Assembly (NCBI RefSeq): GCF_001648155.1
Contig: NZ_CP015199.1
Location: 620,001-684,000, forward strand
Direction of reading: 5' to 3'
Source: Chryseobacterium glaciei
GTDB taxonomy: Bacteria > Bacteroidota > Bacteroidia > Flavobacteriales > Weeksellaceae
DNA length: 64,000 nt
Shown: positions 17,719 to 26,475 of the stretch, in pieces
Layout: the number at the start of each line of letters is the position of its first letter
Numbering within the stretch: position 1 is the stretch's first letter
Made by a program: the position numbers and the translations under genes
The notes under the pieces: model-generated
Told to the model about the DNA's origin: nothing
Seen by the model: only the letters and a program-made list of their open reading frames with translations
Databases searched by the model: none

Positions 17719-19428
17719 TTAATATTCAGAAATAAGATTTATTCCAACTACCAAATCAGTTCCAGAAAAAGTCGTCGGCGTAAGATGAATAACATATTTA
17801 TCATTTTCATGTAACATCCCATTTCTCGGATCTAAAAGAATTAATCCTTCATCTGTATCAAAATTACCTTCTGTAATAAGTATTGTTTCTGTTTTATCAA
17901 AAACTTTGATATTATGAACTTGAGAAAAATAATTAAATCCGCCAATATCTGTTGCTTTTTTGAATACAATCTTTCTTTCAGTAATATATTGATCAGGTAT
18001 ATTTAAGTTAATTTTAACTGTATTTCCTAATGAAACCGTTGGCAAATAAACTCCATCAGAATTTGCATTTACTCCTGAAATATGCTTTGAAACATTCCAT
18101 CCATAAGGGCTATTCTGAGCTGCTTTTTTCCAAGGTCTGTACCAAGAATTCGTATTACAGTTTTCGAAAATATAGATAGGGTAAGAAGAAATATTTCCTA
18201 CTGCATTGCAAATAGACTGATTAATTTGATCAAGTGTAGGTGCAATATTTTTGAAAATGATTCTCAACGGAGATAAATAATCTTCGCCATTATCAATATC
18301 ATGTGAAATTTTATAATTATACCAATTCGAACAGGTATCAAAAATAATAGTTCCCTTACCTTTAGTCTCAATAGCAGGTAAGCCATTCTTAATAGTAGAT
18401 CCTCCCATGCCACAAGAATCAAATTTAAATACAAAATTAACACTTTTATTAAAGACTTGAATGAGTTTTGCGCCATTCAGTAATTCAAACCTTGGGCCCC
18501 AAAATGAAATATGCGGTTGAGTTCCTCCTCCAAAAGTATCTGGATTAGCATTGCTATTAATTCTAATAACCGTACCTCCTGCACCAGGCATAATAGAACC
18601 TTGATAATAAGAGATAGTTTGTCCTTCTATAAAATCAAATAAAATGCCAGTAAAACCTTCTATATCTGTACCATAAAATCTCCAGTTTACTCCTTGATCA
18701 TTAGCAAGTTTAAAATAAACTGCTGAAGTATCTCCTCCTTTAATTTTACAATCTGTAAAAGTAACTTCTGAAGCCATATCTCCCCCATTACAATCAATGA
18801 TTTGATTAAAACCTTCAAAAAAACACTTTTCAAATATCATACTTTGAGCATTTGACGCCAATGGTAAACCGCCAACAAAATTCAGAAATTTTCCTTTACT
18901 TTTAGAGGTAAATTGAATACCTTTAAAAGTAGAAAAACCAATGATTCCTTGGTTATCCAACATAAAATCATTATTGTTTTCAGGCTCATAAATAATCTCT
19001 GTATTTTGCCATCCATCACCTTCAAAAATAAATCTTGCAGAATCCATAGAAACTTCAAGAAGATTTCCGGTAATCTTATATTTCCCGGCGGGAATGACTA
19101 GTTTCATAGGATTTCTCCATCCTAAATTCGGAGAGATTGGAACTGATAGATTGTATACTTTTTGCATAGCCAACTTTAATGCATTAGTATCATCAGTAAT
19201 GCCATCTCCTTTTACTCCAAACCACTTTACATTGACTCCGTTGTCAATTTGTCTTTTATAAAAAGTGTTAACACTTTTTCTATAGATATAATTATCGTCA
19301 ACCAGGTTTGTTTGTGTATCACATCTTACATAGAAAACATTTTCATGTGTTATATCATCTATTAATTGTACCAAAGGGTCTAATGGTAAAGTATTTGTCG
19401 GTTTAAAAAAATCGTCTGCGTAGGTCAT
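17719..19428 (-). CDS. right-handed beta-helix protein, tail-spike / pectate-lyase-3 type
   Basis: 569 aa. The segment VNVKWFGVKGDGITDDTNALKLAMQ (residues about 68-93) is the hallmark of the pectate-lyase-superfamily repeat N-cap (PF12708) found in phage tail spikes and polysaccharide depolymerases. It is followed by AGKYKITGNLL and about 330 residues of short strands typical of a parallel beta-helix. The C-terminal 130 residues (from about GVNANSDGVYLP) form a separate beta domain. There is no signal peptide, as in phage or injection-system proteins. The gene stands alone next to tRNA-Leu with no other phage gene. A -7 element TAGATTTG lies at 19503-19496 on the minus strand. Function could be surface-glycan binding or cleavage. 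Confidence 0.75.
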   Translation of the reverse strand: MTYADDFFKPTNTLPLDPLVQLIDDITHENVFYVRCDTQTNLVDDNYIYRKSVNTFYKRQIDNGVNVKWFGVKGDGITDDTNALKLAMQKVYNLSVPISPNLGWRNPMKLVIPAGKYKITGNLLEVSMDSARFIFEGDGWQNTEIIYEPENNNDFMLDNQGIIGFSTFKGIQFTSKSKGKFLNFVGGLPLASNAQSMIFEKCFFEGFNQIIDCNGGDMASEVTFTDCKIKGGDTSAVYFKLANDQGVNWRFYGTDIEGFTGILFDFIEGQTISYYQGSIMPGAGGTVIRINSNANPDTFGGGTQPHISFWGPRFELLNGAKLIQVFNKSVNFVFKFDSCGMGGSTIKNGLPAIETKGKGTIIFDTCSNWYNYKISHDIDNGEDYLSPLRIIFKNIAPTLDQINQSICNAVGNISSYPIYIFENCNTNSWYRPWKKAAQNSPYGWNVSKHISGVNANSDGVYLPTVSLGNTVKINLNIPDQYITERKIVFKKATDIGGFNYFSQVHNIKVFDKTETILITEGNFDTDEGLILLDPRNGMLHENDKYVIHLTPTTFSGTDLVVGINLISEY

Positions 19429-19621
19429 AATTTAATTTGTATTAAAATTTTAGTAATCTAGTTTTGTGATTGATCAATCGTTGAATATTCTAATGCAAAT
19501 CTAACCCTCGCCAACGCCAAAACTTGACGTGTTTTAATAAATGATTGTTTTCCGTAAAAAAAATTATGAAATAGATTTCAGAGTTTTTAATTTTAAACTT
19601 TAGTTCAAAAAATATAAATAA

Positions 19622-21040
19622 TTAGTTCAAAAATTCTTTAGTTTTTTCACCTACCTTTTTCAATGACAGGATACTTTCCGAAGTTATACGATCAGCAAAC
19701 ACAGCCCGAAAATGATATTTATATTCATCTGTAAAAGAAAAAGTATCACCTGGAGTAAATAAAATTTTCTGACTTTCACAATACTCATAAAAAGCTTCCA
19801 TATCCAGATTTTGTGGCAACTCTCCCCAAATACTGTATCCACCCTGAGGTCTGTGGAAATAAGAATTTTCAGGGAAATATTTTCTTAAAGCATCTAATAA
19901 TTCTATCGCCTGTTTTTCCAATTGTTTTCGAAATGAGCGCAAATGCCTATCATAACTGTTACTTTCCAAAAGTTTTATCATTAATTCCTGATAAATTGGG
20001 GTAACAGATCTGCCGAGAGAGAATTTTAATCTTTCAGTTTCAGCATAAAATTTACCTGGATTCAGCCATCCGAGACGAATTCCCGGCGCTAAAGTTTTAG
20101 AAAATGATGAAAAAGTCATCACCAAACCTGTTTTGTCAAAACTTCGAATGTTGGAAGGTCTTGTTCCACCAAAATAAAGATCTCCGTAAATATCATTTTC
20201 AATGATTGGGATTTGATGAATTTCCGCAATGGAAAGAAGTTCTTTTTTACTTTCATCTGTCATAAGAATCCCTGTAGGATTATGAAAATTTGGAGTAACG
20301 ACAACTGCCCGAACAGGATTTTCATCACAAATATTCCTGAAATAATTTACATCAAAACCATCTTTATAATGTAAAGGAATTTCAATCGTTTTCAAATTCA
20401 AATTAGAAATAACCTCCAAAATAGAGAAAACACACGGACTTTCAACTGCAATCAAATCACCAGCCTTAGTTACAGACGCCAAGGCAATATAAAGAGCCTG
20501 CAACGCGCCGTCTGTGATGATCAATTCTTCTGCATTCATCATGCATCCATATTTTGCAGAACGTTCTGTAATCTTTTCTCTTAATAATAATGAACCATTT
20601 AAAGGATAATAACGAAGAAGTGAGGCTCCTTTTTCACGGATAACTTCCTGCATCTTTCTTAAAATCAATTTTTGAGGGATTAAAATATCTGTTGGCGATG
20701 TAGAATTGAACGAATTGTACTCAAAAGCTTTACTTCGTGTTGATGTGAGTTCAAGGTTCTTATTAAATAGCGAATTTTTTGCAACTGCTAATTGTTTTAT
20801 TGTGTTTTCAGGAATAGTTTCCTTTTGATTAAAAGCTACAAAATAACCCGAACGCGGAATATTTTCAACCAAACCTTTCATTACAAGATAATCATATCCG
20901 TTCTGAACCGAACTTATGCTTAAATGATATTTTTCTTTGATTTCTCTAACAGAAGGCAAACGGGTTCCCAACTTCACTGCTCCACTTTTTATCTGTTCTT
21001 CCAAAATAGAAGTAAATATTTCATATTTATAAGTTTGCAT
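19622..21040 (-). CDS. MocR-type regulator: GntR HTH fused to PLP aminotransferase domain
   Basis: 472 aa. The N-terminal winged helix-turn-helix (residues 1-70, KLGTRLPSVREIKEKYHLSISSVQNGYDYL) belongs to the GntR type. The rest is a class I aminotransferase domain with the PLP lysine in SSFSKTLAPGIRLGW and the conserved NPTG in TPNFHNPTGILM. MocR proteins bind PLP or amino-acid-derived ligands and control nearby genes, usually through direct-repeat operators. A divergent acetyltransferase gene lies at 21164, and a CTGTAnC direct repeat lies between them. A second MocR paralogue follows at 22612. The physiological ligand is unknown; no pdx gene is near. Confidence 0.9.
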   Translation of the reverse strand: MQTYKYEIFTSILEEQIKSGAVKLGTRLPSVREIKEKYHLSISSVQNGYDYLVMKGLVENIPRSGYFVAFNQKETIPENTIKQLAVAKNSLFNKNLELTSTRSKAFEYNSFNSTSPTDILIPQKLILRKMQEVIREKGASLLRYYPLNGSLLLREKITERSAKYGCMMNAEELIITDGALQALYIALASVTKAGDLIAVESPCVFSILEVISNLNLKTIEIPLHYKDGFDVNYFRNICDENPVRAVVVTPNFHNPTGILMTDESKKELLSIAEIHQIPIIENDIYGDLYFGGTRPSNIRSFDKTGLVMTFSSFSKTLAPGIRLGWLNPGKFYAETERLKFSLGRSVTPIYQELMIKLLESNSYDRHLRSFRKQLEKQAIELLDALRKYFPENSYFHRPQGGYSIWGELPQNLDMEAFYEYCESQKILFTPGDTFSFTDEYKYHFRAVFADRITSESILSLKKVGEKTKEFLN

Positions 21041-21085
21041 ACATCTCGAATCTAACTGTTCTGAACAAAATTACAAAATTTACAA

Positions 21086-21116
21086 CTGTACCGATTCAAT
21101 TTTTCATAACTGTATC
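21086..21116 (+). promoter_or_regulatory. putative MocR operator 1 (direct repeat)
   Basis: CTGTACC (21086-21092) and CTGTATC (21110-21116) start 24 bases apart. A -7-like element TACCTTCG follows at 21140-21147, in front of the gene at 21164. The same two heptamers with the same 24-base offset occur at 22114-22144. MocR regulators are known to bind direct repeats. Confidence 0.68.
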
Positions 21117-21163
21117 TAAATTAAAGCTCAATAATCTCTTACCTTCGAATAAAAAAGAATCCA

Positions 21164-21679
21164 ATGGAAATAGTTTCAAAATTCGCAGTAGGATCCGATA
21201 AAGGAGTTGATGATCTTTTTGATGTAAAAAAAGCATTTATTAGAGATACTTATAAGGAAATTGCTTCTTCCGAAAGTATAGAAAATTATATCAAAGAACA
21301 TTTGGATCACAGGAAAATGATCAATATTTTGAATGATTTGTCGAATCAGCTTATTATGGTTTTTGTGGATGAGCAACCTGCAGGATATTGTTTATTTAAA
21401 AGTGGTTCAAACTATTCCGATGCTTCTGAAGGTAAAAAAATGACAGAGATTATAGATTTTGGAATACTTTCAGAATACAATTCATCAGAAGTGAGGATTT
21501 CACTTTGGAATAAGGTAAAATCTGCAATCAAATTCACAGATAGTATTTGGATTAATATCAATCAAAATCATCCTCAGCTTGATCTTTTTAAAGATAACAG
21601 ATTTGAGTTGGTTAAAGAATCACTTTCCGATCCTTTTGGAATCGCTTCTTCCATCTATGAACTGAATATTTCAAATTAA
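21164..21679 (+). CDS. GNAT-like acetyltransferase
   Basis: 171 aa, soluble. The arrangement LIMVFVDEQPAGYCLFKSGS followed by ITEIIDFGILSEYNSSEVRISLWNKV-like strand/helix alternation fits the GNAT N-acetyltransferase fold. The canonical acetyl-CoA loop Q/RxxGxG/A is not clear, so the call is tentative. It is divergent from a MocR regulator gene and preceded by a CTGTAnC direct repeat, suggesting MocR control. It has its own terminator. The substrate is unknown; detoxification or modification of an amine is possible. Confidence 0.6.
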   Translation: MEIVSKFAVGSDKGVDDLFDVKKAFIRDTYKEIASSESIENYIKEHLDHRKMINILNDLSNQLIMVFVDEQPAGYCLFKSGSNYSDASEGKKMTEIIDFGILSEYNSSEVRISLWNKVKSAIKFTDSIWININQNHPQLDLFKDNRFELVKESLSDPFGIASSIYELNISN

Positions 21680-21699
21680 CAACACCATTTTTAAGTATA

Positions 21700-21740
21700 A
21701 AAACCTTTGAGATTAACCAATTTCAAAGGTTTTCTTTTGT
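21700..21740 (+). terminator. terminator after GNAT-like gene
   Basis: Stem AAAACCTTTGA / TCAAAGGTTTT with a 12-base loop, followed by CTTTTGTTT. Confidence 0.72.
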
Positions 21741-21748
21741 TTAATTTG

Positions 21749-22051
21749 TCTCGACTTTTGATATAAAGATTATTCAAAGAATTATGCCTCTTCTTTATTA
21801 AATAACTTAGCAGTTTTTTTGACGCAAAGTTTTATGATGCAGAATGATTTATTTAAGTGAGCAAAGAATAATCAACCAAGTTGATTTGATGAAACTGTAT
21901 TTTCAAGCTTCGCAAAGTAAATTTTATTTGCCTTTGCCTCCTAAAAAATCAAAAGTATGTAATAAAATCTTTGCGTTAAAAAATAAAATTCAAACAAATG
22001 AAACCTTGCATAATAAATAAAAGACTTTTAGACAACTCATAAAAGTCGAGA
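21749..22051. repeat. nested inverted-repeat region without genes
   Basis: The 517-base gap between two genes holds no credible ORF. An outer pair TCTCGACTTTT (21749-21759) and AAAAGTCGAGA (22041-22051) encloses an inner pair near 21814-21835 (TTTGACGCAAAG) and 21962-21983 (CTTTGCGTTAAA). The inner ends resemble the TTTAACGCAAAG ends of another repeat family in the window. This looks like a decayed non-autonomous element or a composite of intergenic repeats. Confidence 0.5.
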
Positions 22052-22113
22052 TGATTTGGTTTACACTGTTCTATAAAAATTTTAAATTCAACTACTATTT
22101 TAAAAATAAAAAC

Positions 22114-22150
22114 CTGTACCCATAATAATACACACTTCTGTATCTGTAAC
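22114..22150 (+). promoter_or_regulatory. putative MocR operator 2 (direct repeats)
   Basis: CTGTACC (22114-22120) and CTGTATC (22138-22144) have the same 24-base offset as operator 1, and a third unit CTGTAAC abuts at 22144-22150. The -7 element TAGCTTTG starts at 22168, exactly 24 bases after the end of the second heptamer, as at operator 1. Confidence 0.68.
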
Positions 22151-22167
22151 CATAATTTAAGACTTCA

Positions 22168-22175
22168 TAGCTTTG
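22168..22175 (+). promoter_or_regulatory. -7 element of gene at 22197
   Basis: TAGCTTTG fits TAnnTTTG. It overlaps the TTG that a longer ORF would use, so ATG 22197 is the true start. The -33 position lacks TTTG, as expected for an activator-dependent promoter. Confidence 0.65.
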
Positions 22176-22196
22176 TACTATATAAAGCAAAATATT

Positions 22197-22562
22197 ATGG
22201 AAACTACCCTTAAACCTCAAAAACAACTTCAAATCTCAGAAGTTTATATTGCAGATATAGTAGAACTAAAGAATATTTTTCTTCAAATCTCAAACCTTGA
22301 AATAGTGACCGAAAATTTTGGTATTCCTTTTCTTATGATCAGGCAAAAAAATAATATCATAGCCTTTGCAAGTCTTATTATTAATCAAAAAGGAGAAACT
22401 GATTTTGTGATTTATGAAAAATCAAGTTTAAATGTGGAAGAAAAAGAGAACTTCTTTGCTCATGCTCAGAACTATTTTAAAAGAAATAATTCTGCAAATT
22501 ACCGTGATCCTGTGCAACTTAAAAGCAGTATCGAGAGAATGATCAATTGGTTGAATATTTGA
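22197..22562 (+). CDS. small protein of unknown function, 121 aa
   Basis: No clear family. It begins METTLKPQKQLQISEVYIADIVELK and has a strand-rich middle (FLMIRQKNNIIAFASLIIN, then DFVIYEKSS) and a helical C-terminus. The pattern recalls half of a GNAT or a small sensor fold. It is soluble, without signal peptide. The longer reading frame from 22173 would start inside the promoter, so the ATG at 22197 is chosen. It is preceded by the second CTGTAnC direct repeat and followed after 49 bases by a MocR gene, with which it may be cotranscribed. Confidence 0.6.
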   Translation: METTLKPQKQLQISEVYIADIVELKNIFLQISNLEIVTENFGIPFLMIRQKNNIIAFASLIINQKGETDFVIYEKSSLNVEEKENFFAHAQNYFKRNNSANYRDPVQLKSSIERMINWLNI

Positions 22563-22611
22563 TAAAATCAGCCTAAGAATTTCATACATTTACTTAAAAT
22601 CCTAACCTTTT

Positions 22612-24027
22612 ATGGCTAAAGATGTCTTATATCTTAAAATAGCAAAAATAATTACCGAACAAATACAAAGTGAGACTTTACAGTTTGGCGACAGATTACC
22701 ATCACTTCGCAGCGCTCAGAAATTATATAATGTAAGTCTGAATACCATAAAACTGGCCTACATGGAATTGGAAAGCCGTTCTCTTGTTGAATCCAGACCA
22801 AAATTCGGATATTTTGTAAGCCAGACCTCAAAACGGAAGTTGGCGCTTCCTTCAGTGATAAAAATTAAAGAATCAGGATTAGAAAAACCGCCTCAAGATT
22901 TAATAGATAAGGTTTTCGGAACCATTTCTCATCCCGATCTCACCCAATTTGCATTGGGAATTCCCGGAAAAAGCTTTCTTCCTTTAGCCAAATTGAAAAA
23001 ATCGATGCTGAATGTTGTGAAGAATAAAAATGACAGCGGAACAAATTTAGAACCAGCACAAGGAAATGAAAATTTGCGCCGCGAAATGGCAAAATGGGCA
23101 CTGGTTTTAGAGGGGAAAATCACTGAAGATGACCTTGTGATCACTTCCGGTGCGATGAATGCTATTTATCATTGTCTTATGGCCGTTACAAAGCCCGGAG
23201 ATTCTGTTGCCGTGGAGAGTCCTGTTTATTTTGGGATATTACAGGCCATCCATTTATTAGGATTGAAAGCTGTGGAAATCCCCACCCACCCTATTTATGG
23301 AATCGATCTGAATTCTCTGAAAAAAGTTTTACCTAAAATCTCAGCCTGTTGTTTTGTGACCAACTTCAATAATCCGCTAGGTTTTCAAATGCCGGATGAG
23401 AATAAAAAAGAACTGGTAAAACTGATCACTGAATATAATATTCCTTTGATAGAAGACGATCTTTATGGTAATTTATACTTCGGGACAGAAAGACCAAAAC
23501 CCTGCAAATTCTATGACGAAGCAGATCTTGTGATGTGGGTCGGTTCGGTTTCTAAAACATTAGCTCCCGGATATCGTGTGGGCTGGGTGGCTCCGGGGCA
23601 GTTTAAAGATAAAATTATTCGTCAAAAATTGGTTCAGACTGTATGCAGTCCGTCATTTTATTCTGATGTTATTACTGATTTTCTTGAACATGGACGATAT
23701 GATCATCATTTAAGAATGTTTAGAAATAAATTATATTCCAACTATCTTCAAATTCAAAAAGCAGTTGCTAATTATTTTCCTGACAATACTAAAGTTTCTG
23801 AACCCAAAGGTGGTTTTATGCTCTGGCTGGAACTCGACAAAAGAATCTGTACAGAAGACCTTTATGATGAAGCTTTCAGCAAAAAAATAAGTTTTGCTCC
23901 AGGAAGAATGTTTTCTCAGCATAATCAATACACGAATTGCATGCGTTTGAATTACGCACTGGAATGGACCGATCGTGTAGAAAGTGATCTTGAGAAATTA
24001 GGGAAGATGATTAAAAACAGTATTTAA
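22612..24027 (+). CDS. MocR-type regulator 2: GntR HTH plus PLP aminotransferase domain
   Basis: 471 aa, similar in size and layout to the regulator at 19622. The GntR wHTH occupies residues 1-70 (FGDRLPSLRSAQKLYNVSLNTIKLAYMELESRSLV). The aminotransferase domain has CFVTNFNNPLGFQM (a variant of NPTG), LIEDDLYGNLYFG and the PLP lysine in VGSVSKTLAPGYRVGW. It lies downstream of a small gene that carries a MocR-type operator, so autoregulation is likely. Whether the two MocR proteins recognise the same CTGTAnC repeats is open. Ligand unknown. Confidence 0.9.
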   Translation: MAKDVLYLKIAKIITEQIQSETLQFGDRLPSLRSAQKLYNVSLNTIKLAYMELESRSLVESRPKFGYFVSQTSKRKLALPSVIKIKESGLEKPPQDLIDKVFGTISHPDLTQFALGIPGKSFLPLAKLKKSMLNVVKNKNDSGTNLEPAQGNENLRREMAKWALVLEGKITEDDLVITSGAMNAIYHCLMAVTKPGDSVAVESPVYFGILQAIHLLGLKAVEIPTHPIYGIDLNSLKKVLPKISACCFVTNFNNPLGFQMPDENKKELVKLITEYNIPLIEDDLYGNLYFGTERPKPCKFYDEADLVMWVGSVSKTLAPGYRVGWVAPGQFKDKIIRQKLVQTVCSPSFYSDVITDFLEHGRYDHHLRMFRNKLYSNYLQIQKAVANYFPDNTKVSEPKGGFMLWLELDKRICTEDLYDEAFSKKISFAPGRMFSQHNQYTNCMRLNYALEWTDRVESDLEKLGKMIKNSI

Positions 24028-24040
24028 TAAGCAAGAAAAT

Positions 24041-24724
24041 CTATTTATAATGCTGAAAAATTCCGGAATCTGTAGGCGTCCAGAATGCTGCTTTTTGTCC
24101 GGCTGCTTTTAAGGCATTATTCGACCAAGTGTTGCAGGTATACAGAAAACTGTATTTTCCCTGAGCATCATAAAATGCATCATTATCGCTGTAAACCGCA
24201 TTGGTAGGAATCAAAATGAAATTTCCGTTTTGATCTTTATCGAATTTATCTTCAACAAACTTTGCAAGATCTTTGTATTGAGATCTGCTGATCATGATTA
24301 TTTTACAATCGTCTGCTTCTTTCATTGATTTATAATAGGTACAATGCATTGCAGATTCGCCCAACCAAAATGCTGCTTTGAAAGCCGTTGAAAATTTCAG
24401 ATCTGCCCAAGTCGGCGTGTCTAGATAAAAACCTTTGTCGCCCCACCCGACTCCAATATAATTATAATCTGTTTTCTTTGATTTTGTATTGGCAAAAGGG
24501 ATTTTCGTACTCCAATCCTGCATATCGTTTTTCACAGGCATTACAATATCTGTATGCACCCCGTTGGTGTAAATATAAATCGGAATTTCTTTTTTCTCTC
24601 CGTCATCCTTTTCAGAAATCTCAATAAACGGCAGAAAATAAGCCATTAAGCCGTACAGAACAATAATTCCGACAATGACACCTAAAATTTTAAGGATAGA
24701 CAATAATACCATCTTCACACTCAT
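24041..24724 (-). CDS. TIGR02117/DUF2459 family membrane-anchored protein
   Basis: 227 aa with one N-terminal membrane helix (about residues 8-30) and a large extracytoplasmic domain. The signatures YTNGVHTDIVMPVKN, YIGVGWGDKGFYLDTPTWADLK and YTCNTWSNNALKAAG match the TIGR02117 (DUF2459) group, whose Cys/His/Asn arrangement hints at a papain-like or NlpC-like hydrolase fold (C in YTCNTW, H in GVHTD). The group was first noted near urease genes but is widespread; no urease genes are here. The gene is convergent with the MocR 2 gene, 13 bases away. Biochemical function is unknown. Confidence 0.8.
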   Translation of the reverse strand: MSVKMVLLSILKILGVIVGIIVLYGLMAYFLPFIEISEKDDGEKKEIPIYIYTNGVHTDIVMPVKNDMQDWSTKIPFANTKSKKTDYNYIGVGWGDKGFYLDTPTWADLKFSTAFKAAFWLGESAMHCTYYKSMKEADDCKIIMISRSQYKDLAKFVEDKFDKDQNGNFILIPTNAVYSDNDAFYDAQGKYSFLYTCNTWSNNALKAAGQKAAFWTPTDSGIFQHYK

Positions 24725-24783
24725 ATATTTGAATAAAATTTAATTAATAATTTTTCGTAAAAGTATTTGTTTTAATCGGAAAA

Positions 24784-24897
24784 ATGATTAAATTTAGTTA
24801 CGAAATACACACAAATATGCGTAAAAACATCAAATCCCAGAAAAGATTGAAAGTAAGAGTAAAAACTGCTCCAAAAAGAGTTCAAAAAAAACGTTGA
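24784..24897 (+). CDS. small very basic protein, 37 aa (or 26 aa)
   Basis: A short frame encodes 37 residues. An internal ATG at 24817 gives a 26-residue version of which about half are Lys or Arg (RKNIKSQKRLKVRVKTAPK). Such a composition is typical of small ribosomal or RNA-binding proteins and is unlikely by chance in this AT-rich DNA. No clear promoter or terminator was identified. It stands in an otherwise empty 354-base gap; from 24898 to 25078 I see only AT-rich sequence. Confidence 0.42.
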   Translation: MIKFSYEIHTNMRKNIKSQKRLKVRVKTAPKRVQKKR

Positions 24898-25078
24898 TTT
24901 TCTAAGAGATTTTATCTTTTTGAAAGTCATTTTTTCTTTTTAGGACAGGCTTTTATTGAGTTTTACTTACCTCTATCTTACCCTCCTTTACAACAAAAAG
25001 TATAAGGAATGGACGATTAACCGCTTTTGTTTTGGAACCGAAAAATTCCAGACGAGGATTTATCACCAAAAATCTGAA

Positions 25079-26023
25079 CTATTTTTTATCTGAAGTCTTT
25101 TCTAAAAATTCAATATTTCTTTTCAAACCTGCAAATTTTGTTCTCTTGACAGGAGATTTTCTGAAAATTTCTGAGAATAATTCCTGAGTAAGTTCTTTCC
25201 ATTCCACTTTTTTGAAATTTCTAAGAGCTTCATTCGGTGCAAATCTGGTTTGAAGATTAGGTGCTGAAAATCGATTCCACGGACAAACATCCTGACAGAT
25301 ATCACAGCCAAACATCCAGTCTTCCATTTTATCTTTAAAAGAATCCGGAATTTCATTTTTCAATTCTATTGTTGCGTAAGAAATACACTTGTTTCCATCA
25401 ATAAGCTTCTCAGAAACGATGGCATCTGTGGGACAAGCATCAATACATTTTCTGCAAGTTCCGCAGTGATCGGTGGTTTCATGATCTGGAATTAATTCTA
25501 AATCACAAATAATTTCTGCTAAAAAATAAAAGGAACCATTTTGTTTTGTTATCAGGTTTGCATTTTTTCCAACCCAGCCAATTCCTGATTTTCTGGCCCA
25601 GCTTCTTTCCAAAACCGGTGCAGAATCAACAAAAACCCGACAATCAAAATCTCCAATCTCTTCTCTTAATTCATCAACCATTTCACGAAGAATTTCTTTT
25701 ACCACTTCGTGATAATCCTCTGCGTAAGCATATTTTGAGATCTTATAATTCTCTAATGTTGAAATTTTTTCTTTGGGGAAGTAATTATAGGAAAGTGAAA
25801 TCACGGATTTTGAACCTTCAACCAACAATCTTGGATCAAGTCTTTTATCAAAATAATTTTCCATGTATTTCATTTCGCCATGAAAATTATTCTTCAACCA
25901 ATTTTCCAGATTTCTAGCATCTTCTTCCAAAAAATCAGCCTTAGAAATACCATAGCTTTGAAACCCAAAACGCTTGGCTTTGGATTTAATTAATTGTGAA
26001 TATTTTTCGGCATTCGAATTCAT
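25079..26023 (-). CDS. queG: epoxyqueuosine reductase QueG
   Basis: 314 aa. Converts epoxyqueuosine to queuosine at the wobble base of tRNA (Asp, Asn, His, Tyr), the last step of the pathway, using cobalamin and two 4Fe-4S clusters. The ferredoxin-like cluster motifs are [16 protein letters not shown] and [11 protein letters not shown]. The N-terminal cobalamin-dependent reductase domain has [18 protein letters not shown] and [11 protein letters not shown]. Length fits the short, HEAT-repeat-free form common in Bacteroidota. It is a single gene with a -7 match (TAGTTTTG) at 26044-26037 on the minus strand, 13 bases before the ATG. Confidence 0.95.
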   Translation of the reverse strand: MNSNAEKYSQLIKSKAKRFGFQSYGISKADFLEEDARNLENWLKNNFHGEMKYMENYFDKRLDPRLLVEGSKSVISLSYNYFPKEKISTLENYKISKYAYAEDYHEVVKEILREMVDELREEIGDFDCRVFVDSAPVLERSWARKSGIGWVGKNANLITKQNGSFYFLAEIICDLELIPDHETTDHCGTCRKCIDACPTDAIVSEKLIDGNKCISYATIELKNEIPDSFKDKMEDWMFGCDICQDVCPWNRFSAPNLQTRFAPNEALRNFKKVEWKELTQELFSEIFRKSPVKRTKFAGLKRNIEFLEKTSDKK

Positions 26024-26147
26024 GATTTTTACATTGCAAAACTAAGATTATTTTATAAATTTGTTTAGGCTTTGAATAAATGAATTAAAGCAGGACTTTT
26101 TTTCAAAAATCCATGGTCTATATTTAACTTTAAATACAAATACAATT

Positions 26148-26447
26148 ATGTCTTTAACAGAAGTATTAAAATCAGGAAACTATGAATTAATCGACGTTCG
26201 TGAGCCAATGGAATTGGAAATGGACGGCAATATAGAAGGTGCAAAAAATATCCCGTTAGGCGAAGTAGAAGATAGAAAAGAAGAATTTTTATCTATTGAA
26301 AAGCCTGTGATCATCTTCTGCAGAAGCGGAAACAGAAGCGGAAAAGCATTGGAATATCTTAATTCTCAAGGCTTGAAAGACGGTTACAACGGCGGTGGCT
26401 GGGCAGACCTAAAGGCAACTATTGAAGCAAATCAAGGAACTTTTTAA
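26148..26447 (+). CDS. single-domain rhodanese
   Basis: 99 aa. Rhodanese-like domain with the active-site loop CRSGNRSG, Cys being the sulfur acceptor, and the family's DVREPMELEMDG and GGWADLKA ends. Single-domain cytoplasmic rhodaneses move sulfane sulfur; the partner is unknown. The start follows a TTTAACTTTA-like promoter region and an A-rich leader. A terminator hairpin begins inside the last codons and overlaps the stop. It is followed by an HD-type protein 28 bases later, which may be reached by readthrough. Confidence 0.9.
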   Translation: MSLTEVLKSGNYELIDVREPMELEMDGNIEGAKNIPLGEVEDRKEEFLSIEKPVIIFCRSGNRSGKALEYLNSQGLKDGYNGGGWADLKATIEANQGTF

Positions 26448-26459
26448 GTTCCTTTTTTA
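26434..26459 (+). terminator. terminator overlapping rhodanese stop codon
   Basis: Stem AAGGAACTT / AAGTTCCTT with a TTT loop and a T run; the TAA stop lies in the loop and right arm. Confidence 0.68.
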
Positions 26460-26475
26460 TTTAAAATATTTTGTG

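Noticed and set aside
17564..19621. Integrated phage or island at tRNA-Leu
   Set aside because: No integrase, no second copy of the tRNA 3' end and only one phage-like gene were found.
22173..22196. TTG start giving a 129-aa protein
   Set aside because: It lies inside the -7 promoter element; ATG 22197 is used.
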